NCBI GenBank assembly: GCA_034509495.1
Contig: CM067513.1
Span: 24,539,169-24,603,168 of the forward strand
Direction of reading: 5' to 3'
Length of the DNA: 64,000 nucleotides
DNA from: Acestrorhynchus altus
Lineage: Eukaryota > Chordata > Actinopteri > Characiformes > Acestrorhynchidae
This document shows, in pieces, positions 1-11,992 of the stretch (the first letter of the stretch is position 1; each line of letters starts with the position of its first letter). Made by a program: the position numbers and the translations under genes. The notes under the pieces were generated by a model, which was not told the DNA's origin, searched no databases, and worked only from the letters and a program-made list of their open reading frames with translations.

Positions 1-340
1 GAGACATGTAAATGTTTCCCACTCTGCTGTGCATGTGATGTAAGTAAGAATGGGCTTTATTGCAGTATCTGACTGACTATATAAGGTTGTCCTGTTGCCC
101 ATGCTGTCCATTCTGTCTCATACTGTTGTTTTGGTAACATCCTTTACAAGCAAGGTTTGCCTCGGAGAAAAGTTCAAAAGCAATTGCAAAACTTTGAAGA
201 GTTTTAGAGGGGTCATGACAAACTGTCATGGACTTGCTCAAAATAGCAATGGGTCATCTTAAGTGGCGAGTCCCGATTTTGTTGAGGTGGAGGCGACCAT
301 CATCTCCGTATTGCCAGACCTGTCCCCAGTTAAAAATCTG
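1..340. other. Unassigned intronic or downstream sequence
   Basis: No gene, splice-site pair or repeat was recognised here. It lies beyond the last visible exon of the minus-strand gene, so it is probably intron. Confidence 0.4.
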
Positions 341-344
341 AAGT

Positions 345-1315
345 TGGAAAACAAAAATAAATCAAATTAAACAAATATAAACAGAATACAATGATTTGCA
401 AATCTTTTTCAACCTTTATTCAATTGAATAGACTAAAACAACAAAATATTTAATGTTCAAACAGATAAACTTGACTGTTTTTTCAAATATTCACTCATTT
501 TGAATTTTACTCCTGCAGCACGTTCCAAAGAAGTTGGGACAGGGGCATGTTTACCACTGGGTTACATCACCTTTCCTTTTAACAACACTCAGTAAGTGTT
601 TGTGAACTGAAGACAGTAATTGTTGAAGCTTTGTAGGTAGAATTCTTTCCCATTCTTAATGTACAACTTCAGTTGCTCTACAGTCCAGGGTCCCTGTTAT
701 CATTTTTTATGCTTCATAATGCACCACACATTTTCAGTGGGAGACAGTTCTGGACTGCTGGCAGGTCAGTCTAGTTCCCACACTCTTTTACTATGAAGAC
801 ACACTGTTGTAACACTTGTAGAACGTGGCTTGTCATTTTCTTGCTGAAATAAGCAGGGACGTCCCTGAAAAAGACATTGCTTAGATGGCAGCATATGTTG
901 CACTAAAACCTGTATGTACCTTTTAGCATTAATGGCGCCTTCGCAGATGTGCAAGTTACTCATGTCATGACTAAGACACCCCATCCGAGAGGCTGGGTTT
1001 TGAATTTTGCACTGATAACAATCTGAATAGTCCTTTTCCTCTGTGGCCCTGAGGACGCAACATCCATGATTTCAAAACCAGTTTGAAATGTGGACTCTTT
1101 TTCCACTTCCACGCGGTGTTTCTGGGTGCTGTTGATATATGGCTTTCACTTTGCATGGTAGAGTTTTAACTTGCACTTGTAGATGGAGTGATGAACTTTG
1201 TTCACTGACAAGTTTTCCTGAGCCCATGTGGTTATATCCATTACAGAATGATGTCAGATGAGGGCTCGCAAGTCATGGGCATACAATGTTGGTTTTTGGC
1301 CAGAAAAGACAATAA
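345..1315 (-). mobile_element. Tc1-like transposon remnant (family 1)
   Basis: A minus-strand frame at 984-766 reads like the catalytic half of a Tc1 transposase: ICEGAINAKRYIQVL, then LFQGRPCLFQQEND. The family normally has QQDN here, so the second catalytic Asp is replaced by Glu. The next residues, normally WPACSPDLSPIEN, begin with a stop and continue as PASSPELSPTENVW, which keeps the Glu of the DDE triad. The 345-560 flank, containing atgatttgcaaatc and agaagttgggaca, resembles the terminal region of this teleost family. The copy is dead: it is deleted at its N-terminal end and has stops. Confidence 0.75.
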
Positions 1316-1636
1316 CTAGCAAACAGACAAAACCGTATGAGCTTGAACTTCAGTCACAATAGAAAGCAGATGGGAAGAACTGTTCAATAGTTCAAAATAG
1401 CTCTTCATGTAACCTGAAATTCTAATCACCAAGAATTCAGAAATGATCAGGAATTCAGAAATGATCAGGATTTGTGTTACTATTAATCATTTGAAATTAC
1501 TTTAAAAGATTATAACATTAAAAAGATAATGACAATAACACAAATAATAACACAGTAAACAAAATTCTTAATAAGAAGTATGAGATTATAAAAATTTGTT
1601 TAAAAAATAAAAACAAATTAACCATCAAACTACCAA

Positions 1637-1733
1637 CACATTTCCATGCCATGAGCATGGTTGGCCAGTGTTCAGTCTCATTCACAAGATAACACCTCAC
1701 AACCTATACAGGTGTGAGTGTTCCTAAGCCTGG
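1637..1733 (+). repeat. Dispersed repeat, copy 1 of 2
   Basis: About 95 bases are clearly similar to 25113-25204. Both copies share ccatgagcatg, cagtgttca, tcacaagata, cacctcac and tatacaggtg in the same order. I do not recognise the family. It has no coding frame. Confidence 0.6.
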
Positions 1734-1802
1734 TTTTAATATTTCATGACATTTGGCATTTTGATTTTATGTTTTACACATAAAGGTATATGTTTATACC
1801 CT

Positions 1803-2222
1803 GGCCAACCATAACATTATGATCACCTCTTCTTTCTACATTCACTGTCCATTTTATTCCTTGTTTCTACATCCCATTGTTCATTTAGTCTGTCTGTTCC
1901 TCTGCATAATTTGTTAGTCTCCTTTCACCTTGTTCTTCAATGTTCAGGACCCCACAGGACCAAAACACTCCAGGAGCACTGCTGTCTGATTCACTCATAC
2001 CAGTGCAACACACTAACATACCGCCACTATTTCAGTGTCACTGCATCCTGAGAATGACCCATCACACACATAATTTCTGCTCTTTGATGGTCCTGTGTTG
2101 TACTGATCATTGGTGATCAGGGTGTAAGGAGGCAAAAAAGTATGCAGAGAACCAGATGGACTACAGTGTAAAATTATTGAACTACAAAGTGCTCCTATAT
2201 GGCCATTGGAGCTGATTATTGG
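1803..2222. mobile_element. Foldback-type MITE, copy 1
   Basis: The left part (ataacattatgatcacctc, then cactgtccattttat) is the reverse complement of the 3' end of the same family seen at 47740-47810. The right part (agatggactacagt, aactacaaagtgctcctata) reads forward. The element therefore has long, imperfect terminal inverted repeats around a short unique centre. It is non-autonomous, with no coding capacity. Related copies are at 32265-32560 and 47565-47815. Confidence 0.6.
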
Positions 2223-2820
2223 TGCATATGTAGGCTGTATTTGTATTTATCAAAAGAAATCTCCCAGCAACACATTTTTTTACCCTTTGGCAAATGCATG
2301 AGAAAATGAAACACTGTGCTCTTCCATTCACACGGCTCATAAAGTGTTGGTTTATGCTCATGAGCCAATTTTGTACATAATACACAAGCTAAGTGTGTCC
2401 AAACTGATGAGGAAAACAGAGTAAATGGCAGAGCAAATGGGGTAAATGAGTCTCGCGGTGTAATCACAAACAAGAATGGAAATTTAGATACAGTTACAGT
2501 GTCACACTGAAGAGCTGTATCACAGTTGTATCATATCACTCTAACACCGAGTCATGACACAAAGCCATTGCACACAGCGCTAAACAAATGGAACTCGATC
2601 ATGGAACAGAAGGCAGCAGCCATTGTCTGAACCTACACGCTGTACACTGTACATGCGTGTGGGTGAGACTGACTGGAAGGCCTGTCTCTCCTCACACAGG
2701 GCACCGGTTAGGCATTGGTGCCATTCGAACTCTTTGAACACCCGTGGGCCACACAGGCATTAGCACCATCGCCCAGGTGACCGATAGCGTCGCACTAACC
2801 GAATGAGCTTCGCTTTTTAC

Positions 2821-2884
2821 CTCTCGGACCATCTGGTCCCGCTGTCGGAGCAGCCTCCCCGCCTTCTCCCCGGTGGGCTTCTGT
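2821..2884 (-). CDS. Exon 4 of the partial minus-strand gene
   Basis: This 64-base exon starts after a strong acceptor (cctcctcctttcag) and ends at donor GAG|gtaaaa. The first base completes a Pro codon left split by exon 3. Twenty-one codons follow, including GEKAGRLLRQRDQMVRE, a charged helical stretch. It ends in phase 0, so at least one more exon or a stop must lie beyond the window edge or remain undetected. The surrounding 2640-2960 is more GC-rich than its neighbourhood. The call rests on the splice signals, the open frame and the phase match. Its short length makes it the least certain of the four exons. Confidence 0.62.
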
Positions 2885-3095
2885 CTGAAAGGAGGAGGCA
2901 AGACGGGGGCTGATGAGTGAGGCCTCCGGGCCCTCCATCACTCCTCGCCACCAGGAAGGCACCAGCTGTCTTCACTCATTTGCATTCTCTCTTTCTCCAG
3001 TGCCCCCCTCCCAAAAAAAAATAATGAAATTAGCCACAAGTTTCCTGAGGTGATGCAAGACACACACTTAGGCAGGATGTGTCAGTGCACGAGTG

Positions 3096-3098
<3 letters not shown>

Positions 3099-3131
<33 letters not shown>

Positions 3132-3166
3132 TGTGTGTGAGTGTGTGCATGTGTGTGTGTGTGTGT
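3099..3166. repeat. (GT)n microsatellite
   Basis: A GT dinucleotide array of about 68 bases, interrupted by GA and GCAT steps. Open frames read across it (poly Thr-His) are artefacts. Confidence 0.95.
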
Positions 3167-3389
3167 CAGCAACCAGAGCAGGGAAGGTCATGGAGCTCTT
3201 AGCTGGAGAACGCCACTTGAATTGAAATGTTGAAAGGGAAATCTGCAAAAAAAGATTTGTCCACTGAGTTCATGGAGTGCACGGCAGTCTTTGCTGATAC
3301 AGTTGTTAGTTTAAAAGCTGTGTAGTGATATGTGCAGAAGAACCTTCGTATATCATTAAAATCCCAAGTGTATCATATTTGATACGTAC

Positions 3390-4220
3390 AAGCATGTGAA
3401 AAAGTTTGGACTCATGAACTCATGAACATATTTAAACATATGAATATTTAATCTTTAACTATATTGTGAGATGGAGGTGATATAAATAAACACATACAAC
3501 TGAATAAATGTATTTTAAAAAGAATTAGCAAAATGTAATTGTTTTAAATTTCTTGTGAGGAAAAAGTTTGGACAACCTGTCTCCTAATAGTTGGCATTTC
3601 GTCATTTGGCTGAAATAATATCAATTAGACGTTTCTTATAACTGTTAACCAGTTTATGACAGAAAGAAAGATTTTCCCACTCCACCATGCAGAATTATTT
3701 TAGCTATGTGATGTTTCAGCATCAATCTATGTTTAGACAGTCTTTCTCTTTATTTAGATGTTCTCTGTCTTGCCCTAATTTTTTCTTTTTCTTTTTCTAC
3801 AGAAAGGGTTTCCACCCCCTTGCACACTTCCTATGGAAATCTAACATGTTTGTTCTCTTTCTGATGGTTGATGCTGCACTTTGACATCACCTGTAGCATG
3901 AGGTACAAGTAGGTCACATGATGACATTTTAGGATTGTTGGAGACTTATTTACACATCTTATGGTCTCCTCTTGGACTGAAGTTGTTAGGATGCCTTGAC
4001 CTGATCATGTTGGCAGTTGTTTTACATGTTCTCTACTACGTAAATAATTTCCTGGACAGTGAAACAAATGATGTTCAAAACATGTTTCTTCAGTTGTATG
4101 TGTTTAATTATACCACCTACATCTCTCAATATAGTCAAACTGAAAATCAAATATCCATATGTTTATATATGTTAAACAAGACAAAGGTTTTCATATTTCA
4201 TATGTGTTTTTTCCACCAGG
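3390..4220 (-). mobile_element. Tc1-like remnant, family A (copy A1)
   Basis: The sequence gtgaggaaaaagtttggaca at 3556, followed by agattttcccactccaccatgcagaatt and tgatgtttcagcatca, matches other family-A copies in this window (17800, 26510, 28505). Transposase reads on the minus strand. The catalytic core is largely deleted and no long frame survives. Confidence 0.6.
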
Positions 4221-5689
4221 ATTAATCCTCATTTTAAGTGACTTTATTTAATTTATTGTATTTTAGCCTATAAATAGATCTAGATGTGTTCTAAGCATCC
4301 AGAGCTGGATAGACATGTTGATTGAGGTAAAGATATACGTTTACTGTTGGCTCTTGGTGTTGGACTCCCCGTGGGAGTGTCTCCCCCTGCCTCTTGCTGC
4401 CCTCCTCTGTCTGCGTGGGTTAGCCTTTGACAGCTGGCCTGATTGATTCTCTGAGCAGAGCCAGGCAGGGGCACGGGCAGCACACTGAGCTGTACCTGTC
4501 CACCCTGCCAGCTCCTGGGGCGTCCATCAGGGCCCGGGGTCACTCTGGATGGGCAGCAGATGACACCCTCCTCCACTGCCCATTATCATCATCTCTATTT
4601 TCTTTTCTCCTTCATCGATGGGTTGCTCCAGTCAGTTGACATATCCTAGCCATCGGAAATATAGAGCTGTCACCACAGTGTTATGGATAAAACATCCTTT
4701 CCATAGATTCATCTTTATTAGGTCCACTATTCCTCACAAAGGTCTCCTGTTTCATTTGAGTGTTTCTGGATATACAATGGACCTTGAACATAGAAATGAT
4801 GGTGAGAGAGAGAGAGAATTGGTCTCTCCTTTCGCTGTTTAAAGACATGTCAGCACATCCTTTCTATCAATAAAACCTTGTCACTCAGGCAGCTGACAAT
4901 CACCCAAGGTACACACCTGCCAATACACGTGTTGAAGACAGACACCTGTCTCTTTGTGATGCAGTGCACAGAACAAACGCCTGTCGATAGCTCTTCTGAT
5001 TGGTATTCATCATTGCTTTTGCTGCTACATTACATTCATCACCTGATTTGGCATATAGTGATGTTTAGATGTTGTGGCCTTTAGTTAGTGTCCAGTTTTT
5101 TTGTTACAGTCCGGTGGCCAAAGTTCTGAATGTGTAAAACAAAAACAAAAATCTGCCAGTAGATTTTACATTGAATGGGATTCCCTTCCTCCATAGGTTT
5201 TTAAAGGGGCATTCTGCACTGTTAACCCTTTAAACTTTTTTCTAACCTCTGCAAGGTGTGACACTTATCATAAATAATTATTTTAAAAATCAAATTAATA
5301 ACAATTTGTAATAAATTAAATAAACAATTATTACAGAAAAATAAAAATCAGATCCATGTCTTCTGCCCCTTGGTAGATTATCTGTACACCGCAGTAGAAA
5401 AGATTAATACATTAGCCTTTTCCAGCATCGTGGAACGGGTTCTGTTCAGGGTCGTGAACCTAATTTTGAACTGTTCTGTGCATTTTCCCCAACAAAAATA
5501 GGTTCCAGAACCTGAAATTTTTTTTTTGTAGTGGGAACCAAAATTAGTAGGAACACATGAACTGCTGTGGGTGTGTCTAGTTGTACAAGGAACAATGACA
5601 TACCACTAATCTCGCAAATTATAGTCTTCTGTAAAGCTCGGACTTGCACCTGAGTACTTATAAGATTTAATCTACCTTTATGAGCCATC
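4221..5689. other. Intronic stretch with a GC-rich block
   Basis: No gene was found. 4340-4620 is GC-rich and contains an exon-like minus-strand segment whose phase does not fit the gene (see rejected items). 5270-5340 is very AT-rich. 5425-5560 has mirrored ggaac/gttcc motifs that may be a decayed MITE. Confidence 0.35.
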
Positions 5690-6720
5690 ACGATCACTCA
5701 GATCACAGGGTGTTGGCTTCCTATTGGTTCCCAGAATTCAGAAGGCTTCAGCAGGGGGAAGAGCTTTTTCTCATAAACCCCCCCAGCTCTGGAATTACCT
5801 TCCGGATAATGTTTGGGACTCAGACACTGTCTCAAACTTCAAGTCTAGGCTGAAAACCTACTTGTTCAGTGTAGCATTTGGTTATTAATGTCGTAGCTTA
5901 GTTACAGGCTGCAGATCCAGGGGTTCATGGACATAGGGATTTATGGTAAACTAGGATGTTGGTGCTGTAATCTGACACCTTTACGTGATCACTCAGGATT
6001 GTGACATGGAGTTGTTAGACGCCAAAATTTCAGGCTGCTCCCATGCTTATGTTATCTTATGGTTCTCTCCTTAGTTAGTCAAATCTGCCAGAGTCACTTG
6101 CCATACTCTGGTAATGTTTACATTTTCTATTCTCTTTAAATTTAAATATCAAACTAATTCATCTCTGTATCTTTTCCAAGTTAATGATGACCCACCAGCC
6201 TGAACTGATTAGGTGCTAACCTCAAGCTCTTCTGCACCATCTGAGAAGGACCCCAAGCTCCCCTGATACATCTTTACATTGGCTTTCCACCTTATGGCTA
6301 CTGTACCTGGACTAGTTTCCCACCCTGCCATGGTCTAGCTGCTCACCCACCATCACCAACTATGTAGAAATCTACTGTTACTATTATGTCCACCAGCGAA
6401 CTAACATTATTTCAGTATACACGAGTGTAGAGGTGTAGGGGTCCAGTGTCCCCTAACTGTGTATAAGTAGTTTTAACAGAGGAGGATGGGTCTTCCCCCT
6501 TGTGAGCCTGGTTCCTCCCAAGAGTTCTTCCTCCAGCTCTGAGGGAGATTTTCCTTGCCACTGTCTCAACCTTTGGCTTGCTCACTAGGGGGTCTATCTC
6601 TTATCCTTTATTCCTGTGTTGTTAATCTTTTTATTTCTTAATTTCTGTAAAGCTGCTCTGTGACAACTTCAGTTGTGAAAAGTGCTATACAAATAAATTT
6701 TGATTTGATTTGATTTGATT
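5690..6720 (+). mobile_element. L2-like LINE 3' end
   Basis: At 5780-5890 the plus strand reads as a broken C-terminus of a LINE ORF2 (ctctggaattaccttccgga, then aggctgaaaacctacttg). A 3' UTR follows, ending at 6655-6720 with gtgctatacaaataaattt and the tail (TGATT)n. This matches the tails of fish L2-like LINEs. The copy is strongly 5'-truncated and the coding part carries stops. Confidence 0.75.
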
Positions 6721-6860
6721 CTGTGTCTTCTTATTGCTCAACTTAAGTTGATCCATGTTTGATATATTTTGCTTTTTGGAGAAAATCAAATGTCTGTAAC
6801 AGTAGGTCTGTCAGTACAGTCTGCCAAAAATACCCCAAGCTATGACCATCTCAAGCCATC

Positions 6861-7180
6861 TATTTCCTGAACCACTTATTCCTGAATAGGGTCATAGGTG
6901 AGCCAGTGCCCAGCCAGCAACTCTGAGTGCAAGGGCAGGAAACAACCCTAGACAGCCACACATCCACACACTAAGGGCCACTTTAGAGTAACCAATTCAC
7001 CTACCATGCATGTCTTTGGACTGTGGGGGAAACCAAAGTACCCAGAGGAAACCCACGCGAACACAGGGAGAACATGCAAACTCTACACAGAAACTTCCCA
7101 GGTCACTCCACCCGGGGATCAAACCAAGGTCCTTCTTGCTGTGAGGCAACAGCGCTATCCACTGCGCCACAATGCCACCC
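6861..7180 (-). mobile_element. tRNA-derived SINE inside a Tc1 copy
   Basis: Read on the minus strand, the head has an A box TGGCGCAGTGG (7169-7159) and a near-perfect B box GGTTTGATCCC (7125-7115). A body typical of fish SINEs follows (gtttgcatgttctccctgtg). It is flanked by direct repeats ccatctcaagccatc (6846-6860) and ccatctcaatccatc (7181-7195), a 15-base target duplication with one mismatch. The flanks are Tc1 sequence, so the SINE landed in a Tc1 element. Confidence 0.85.
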
Positions 7181-7675
7181 CCATCTCAATCCATCATCAA
7201 AAAATGGAAGGAACATGGCACAACTGCAAACCTACCAAGACGTGGCCGGCTACCTAAACTGACATCCCAGTTAAGGAGAGCACTAAGTAGAGAGGCTAAT
7301 AGGCCGATGATTACTCTGGAGAGCTGCAGATATCCACTGCTTGGATAGTTGTGTTCTTGATAGTTGAAAGCAAGCCAAAATAAGTCCTGATTGCAGTTTG
7401 AAACAAGTTTGCCATGTAGGGGACACAGCATGTGGGAAACATGTGGAATAAGGTGCTCTGGTCAGATGAGAGCAAAGTTGAACTTTTTGGCCTAAATGCA
7501 ATGTGTGGGGGAAAACTACACAGTATCTACTGTGAAATATAGTGGTGGCAGCATCATGCTGTGGGGATGCTTTTCTTCAGAAGCAACATGGAAGCTGATC
7601 AGAGTTGATGGGAAGATTGACAGAGCTGATTACAGGGCAATCCTGGAGGAAAACCTATCCTTTTTTATATAGACT
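7181..7675 (+). mobile_element. Tc1-like transposase fragment
   Basis: The plus strand encodes SIIKKWKEHGTTANLPRRGR (N-terminal DNA-binding part) near 7190-7250. Near 7445-7660 it encodes NKVLWSDESKVELFGLN with the first catalytic Asp, then the motif for a Gly-rich WGCF-like turn and a DYRAILEENL segment. The parts are in different frames, with deletions between them. It is a dead fragment, extended upstream of the SINE by at least the 15-base duplicated site. Confidence 0.75.
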
Positions 7676-9842
7676 GCAGCCTGTTATTAATAGTTTTATC
7701 ATAAAAAGAAATAAAAATGTTCTGTAAAATGTGGCAAACCTAAAACTATATTTGTTTTTTTACTGATTTTGTCAGAAGCTGAATGATCAATACAGTGTAT
7801 TAAGGGAAATTATTAGTGCTGGTAAATGATTAATGTTTATGTATTACTGTTCATTATCATAGCTGATAATGGTAATTTCTTTTATTTTGGCCTTTAATAG
7901 AACAAAAACCTGTTCACTATAACATCCCCCCTGATTTTGTATATAAGCCCTAAGACCCAAAATGCTAATTTTGTATTGTCATCTTTTCATGGTGTTTTTG
8001 TTTATTATAGGTAAGTAAGCCATGATGTTAATCACAGTAACTTGCTTTTTTTAAACATATAGCATTTAAAGCAATAAAACTTAATCTCAAGCAAAATGAG
8101 GGGGTATGATACAGAGACAAAGGTAAGGATGTCAGAGACTTTTCTTTGGATAAATGATCAATAATTAACAGCACTGATCTGAACCTGACTGCAGAAAGCT
8201 GGAATGCTCACTGCTGCATCCAACCTCACACTCAGTTGAACTATTCTGTATACAGCATAAGTGCATATACCTGTGAATAGATCTGAAACTAGGCTGCGAA
8301 GCCTATAGACATTTCAATAGTGCATGATTTTGACAAAAGGACTGTGAAAATGTAAACATGTTCTTAGAATAAATCATACATATAATGATATAATATATAA
8401 TATATATAAAATCCAGAAACATTATCTAATGTTTATCTAACCTATTTATCTATATTTGCTAGATAGCTATATAAGTAAACAATAGCACATCATTATCAAA
8501 CTGAAAATGCGGAAGTTGAACAGAGAGTTGGCTGCGTTATATTTTACAATCTTACAAACTATAAAAAATTAACCTAGTTCTGCTGTATGCTTTATATCTT
8601 ACAGCTGTAAAGGCTGGATATCTTCACTGAGTGGGGGAAATTTGTTAGGTGAGGAGAGATGTTAGGCAGGTTTTGACATGAGCATTAGCTTTAACTTTCC
8701 GAAATTTCTGGTTCTAAATTTGTTTTCAAGAGGTTGCCAGCTATCCATGACCCACCCTGCTTTAGAAGACAGAAAACCAGTACAACACACAAGACAATCA
8801 TTTCAAATATAAAAGGAAGTGAATGAAAAAAGGCAATTCAATCTTATTACATTACAGCCTTCACACTGGATGCAACAAACACTGTGCCTAAAAAATGCTT
8901 TCTGTCTACTTCCCCTGTCAGTGACTGATGGCTGACACAACACATTGTGCTGCCCTGGTCAGCCGTCATTCTACTAGCACACTTTGACGTGTGCTAAAAT
9001 GTGTTCATGACATGTAATTCTCCATTAGTGAAATTCCATGATTCCAAGATTCCTTGCCCCTCATGGACAGTGTCTGGACCCCCTTGACACTAGATTGTGT
9101 GTAATGTGTCCAATTACTTGAAATAAGTTCGTATTCCTAACATCTATAAGCCAGTGACATAAAAAGCTGCTTTTCAGTTTTTGAAGCGGACAGGCGAAAA
9201 AGATTACCAGTAAATGGAGTCATTCATCCAAAACTGTCACAAAACCATGAATTAGTCAGGGGAAAGACATCGGGACTGGGGCCTTCTGCATGTGAAATGT
9301 AATTATGGAATCACCCAAGTGAGCTGGGCCACACATCTGGCATGGCATCTGGTAGAACCCTCATTTCAGTGCTTTAGCATCATTTCAGACAATTCAGATA
9401 CCTTTCCAACAAGCACATTAAGCTCAATCTCTACTTAAAGATGAGAGAAGATGGAGGTGATTCAAAACTATTCGATTCAAAGCTACAAATCAAACGAAGA
9501 GTCAAGCTATTGCATATTTCAACTAAAATTATATTTAACCAAAATTAACTAGCTTTTTTAAAAATTAAATAAACTTACACAATGTAAACAATGCTCTAGT
9601 TTCAAAACGTATCCTTCATTTACATATCCTTAAAATCAACATTTGGAAACTGATCTGCAGAAATGGCCCAGCTGGATTCATTGATAAGCTGTCTATTTCC
9701 CTGGAGCCAGTGGCAGTCCAATTTTTGAAGCACTTATCAATGAATGTATAGCCAGTTCCCCGTGCCCTGCATGCACACAATTAACTAAATAAACAGAGGC
9801 GTGGTCAAATGAAACCAGTGAAAAGATTTCTTTATTATTTCT
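7676..9842. other. Intronic stretch, nothing recognised
   Basis: AT-rich unique sequence. No exon, SINE, LINE or transposon terminus was recognised. Confidence 0.4.
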
Positions 9843-9870
9843 TTATTTATTTATTTATTTATTTATTTAT
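9843..9870. repeat. (ATTT)n microsatellite
   Basis: About seven ATTT units in a wider AT-rich tract. Confidence 0.9.
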
Positions 9871-10608
9871 TACTGTAATTAGTAATTATTATTAACTTTT
9901 TTCAATATCATTTTTTTAAATTGTTAGTTAATTAAGCTCTGTTTTATCTTTAGTTTTTATGCATCATTTTATAAATGAATTTGTGGTCAGAATTTAACAT
10001 GCTTGCTTTACTTTTTAAATCATGATGTATGTAAATGTATAATGTATGATCACCATCTTTATTGATCTCTGAGTTTAAATAAAAGTTGATGAATTGATTT
10101 TTTTTTTTTAGTGAAATTAAATGTGCTCTGATCTATCCAAATATACGTCTCTGTTTTTCTTGGCTCATTTTGGATAAAGTAGATTCTTGGCCACTGCTAT
10201 GCAGTGTATCTCCAAGCACATGTATCCAAGATCCCCACTGTAGATATTAAATACTTTCTGAATCATGAAACAAACTGAAATCACATTGTTGGTACTTTGG
10301 GTTTTATTTGGCACTTGTATCGGTTCATGTTAGCAGGTGGAGGGTTGGAGTGCAGCGGCTGGAGTAACAGCTAGGGCTGGCATTGCTTTCTAACAGCATG
10401 CCGCAGAGTGAAAAGATGGAAATGATCAGCATCATTCCTCTATCTCTCTCGCCACAGGAGCCTCCCACAGCCTTCTGCACACTGACTGACAAAAGATGCC
10501 TCAGAAGCTAATGCACACTGATACGAAAAATAAACCTCTGTTTGAAGTTGCTGTTGAGTGTTTCAGCAAGGCTGGTCCCATGCTGAGGTAATTCCAGTGT
10601 GTGTGTCT

Positions 10609-10611
<3 letters not shown>

Positions 10612-10650
<39 letters not shown>
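10612..10650. repeat. (CT)n microsatellite
   Basis: A pure CT array of about 39 bases. Confidence 0.95.
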
Positions 10651-10653
<3 letters not shown>

Positions 10654-11327
10654 GTTATATTTTAAATAGAGTTTGTTATAGTATTAGTAGAGTTTTAAAG
10701 CATTATTTCGCTCCAAGCACTTAAAGTGAAGCAAAAGGCCACAAGAGGCTGTACAGTACAGCATTTTATATTAAGTTAAGGGTGTTTTTACACATGATGC
10801 CACTTAAGGGAGGCCTTTGGCCTGATATTAACAGCACATCAGTGTCAGTAGCTCATTCCCTGATTGTATGTGTATTATTGCAGTTATATCACAGTTTTAT
10901 TAGTGATGATACAAGTGATTAACTGGAATTTATTTCTCTTTTGTGTGACCATGGGCTTGTTTGTTTTTGTTCATTTGATTCTAATGGGTTATTGTTGGAG
11001 CCAGATCTTATGCCACATTAACCTTAGCCACATAGACATTTCTTAATAACGCACCATCATAGAAGACTTGTGTAATGTTCCTTCATTGTCTATCAAGATG
11101 AAATGTACTAAACCCTCCTAACCCTTTATGTTTTCTTTCTATCTCCTTCCCATGTGTTGAGATACCCTGTCCTGTCTGATCAGTCCTAATGATAATCCAA
11201 TTGTAGTTCACTCAAGCCACACTATATATTCCATAGCTGAGTGTATGACCTTTAGACCTGCATGGACATTTACAGGAACTCTGGGCTTGTGTCTTACATC
11301 CATGACCCATAACAGACCCATGCCCTG

Positions 11328-11992
11328 CTCTTTCATTAGCTATACATTAGCTCTTCATTAGTCATAGCTCTTCATTAGCTGTAGCTCTTCATTAGCCATA
11401 ATGCTTCATTAGCTGTAGCTCTTTATTAGTCATAGCTCTTCATTAGCTGTAATGCTTCATTAGCTGTAGCTCTTCATTAGCTGTAGCGCTTCATTAGTCG
11501 TAATGCTTTATTAGCTGTAGGTCTTCATTAGTCATAGCTCTTCACCAGCTGTAGCTCTTCATTAGCTGTAGCTTTTCATTAGACATGGCCATTCATTAGC
11601 GATAGCTCTTCATAGCTGTAGCGCTTCATTAGCTGTAACACTTAATTGGCTGTTGCTCTTCATTAGTCATAGCTCTTCATTAGTCATAGCTCTTCATTTA
11701 CCATAGCTCTTCATTTACCATAGCTCTTACATTAGCTGTAGCTCTTCATGAGTCATAGCTCTTCATTAGCTGTAGCTCTTCATTAGCTGTAATGATTCAT
11801 TAGCTGTTGCTCTTCATTAGTCATAGCTCTTCATTAGTCATAGCTCTCCATTTGCCATAGTTCTTAAATTAGCCGTAGCTCTTCATTAGTCATAGCTCTT
11901 CATAAGCCATTGCGCTTCATTAGCCGTAGCTCTTACATTAGCTGTAGCTCTTCATTAGCTGTAGCTCTTCATTAGCCATAGCTGTTGATTAG
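11328..11992 (+). repeat. 17-nt minisatellite with ATTAG core
   Basis: About 39 units of roughly 17 bases in tandem over 665 bases. Two main unit types alternate irregularly: GCTCTTCATTAGCTGTA and GCTCTTCATTAGTCATA. Some units are point variants (AATGCTTCATTAG, ACCATAG types) or have small indels. The TTCATTAG core is nearly invariant while the last five or six bases switch between the two forms. No coding frame is maintained. Confidence 0.95.

Noticed and set aside
4499..4547. Exon-like minus-strand segment between ctgcccatccag and GGACAG|gtacag
   Set aside because: It would start after one base and end in phase 0, which cannot be inserted between exon 3 (ending with two bases) and exon 4 (starting with one base). 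Probably chance in a GC-rich block.
4866..4876. Isolated AATAAA-type signal after short plus-strand frames
   Set aside because: AT-rich sequence yields such signals often, and no upstream exon is supported on this strand.
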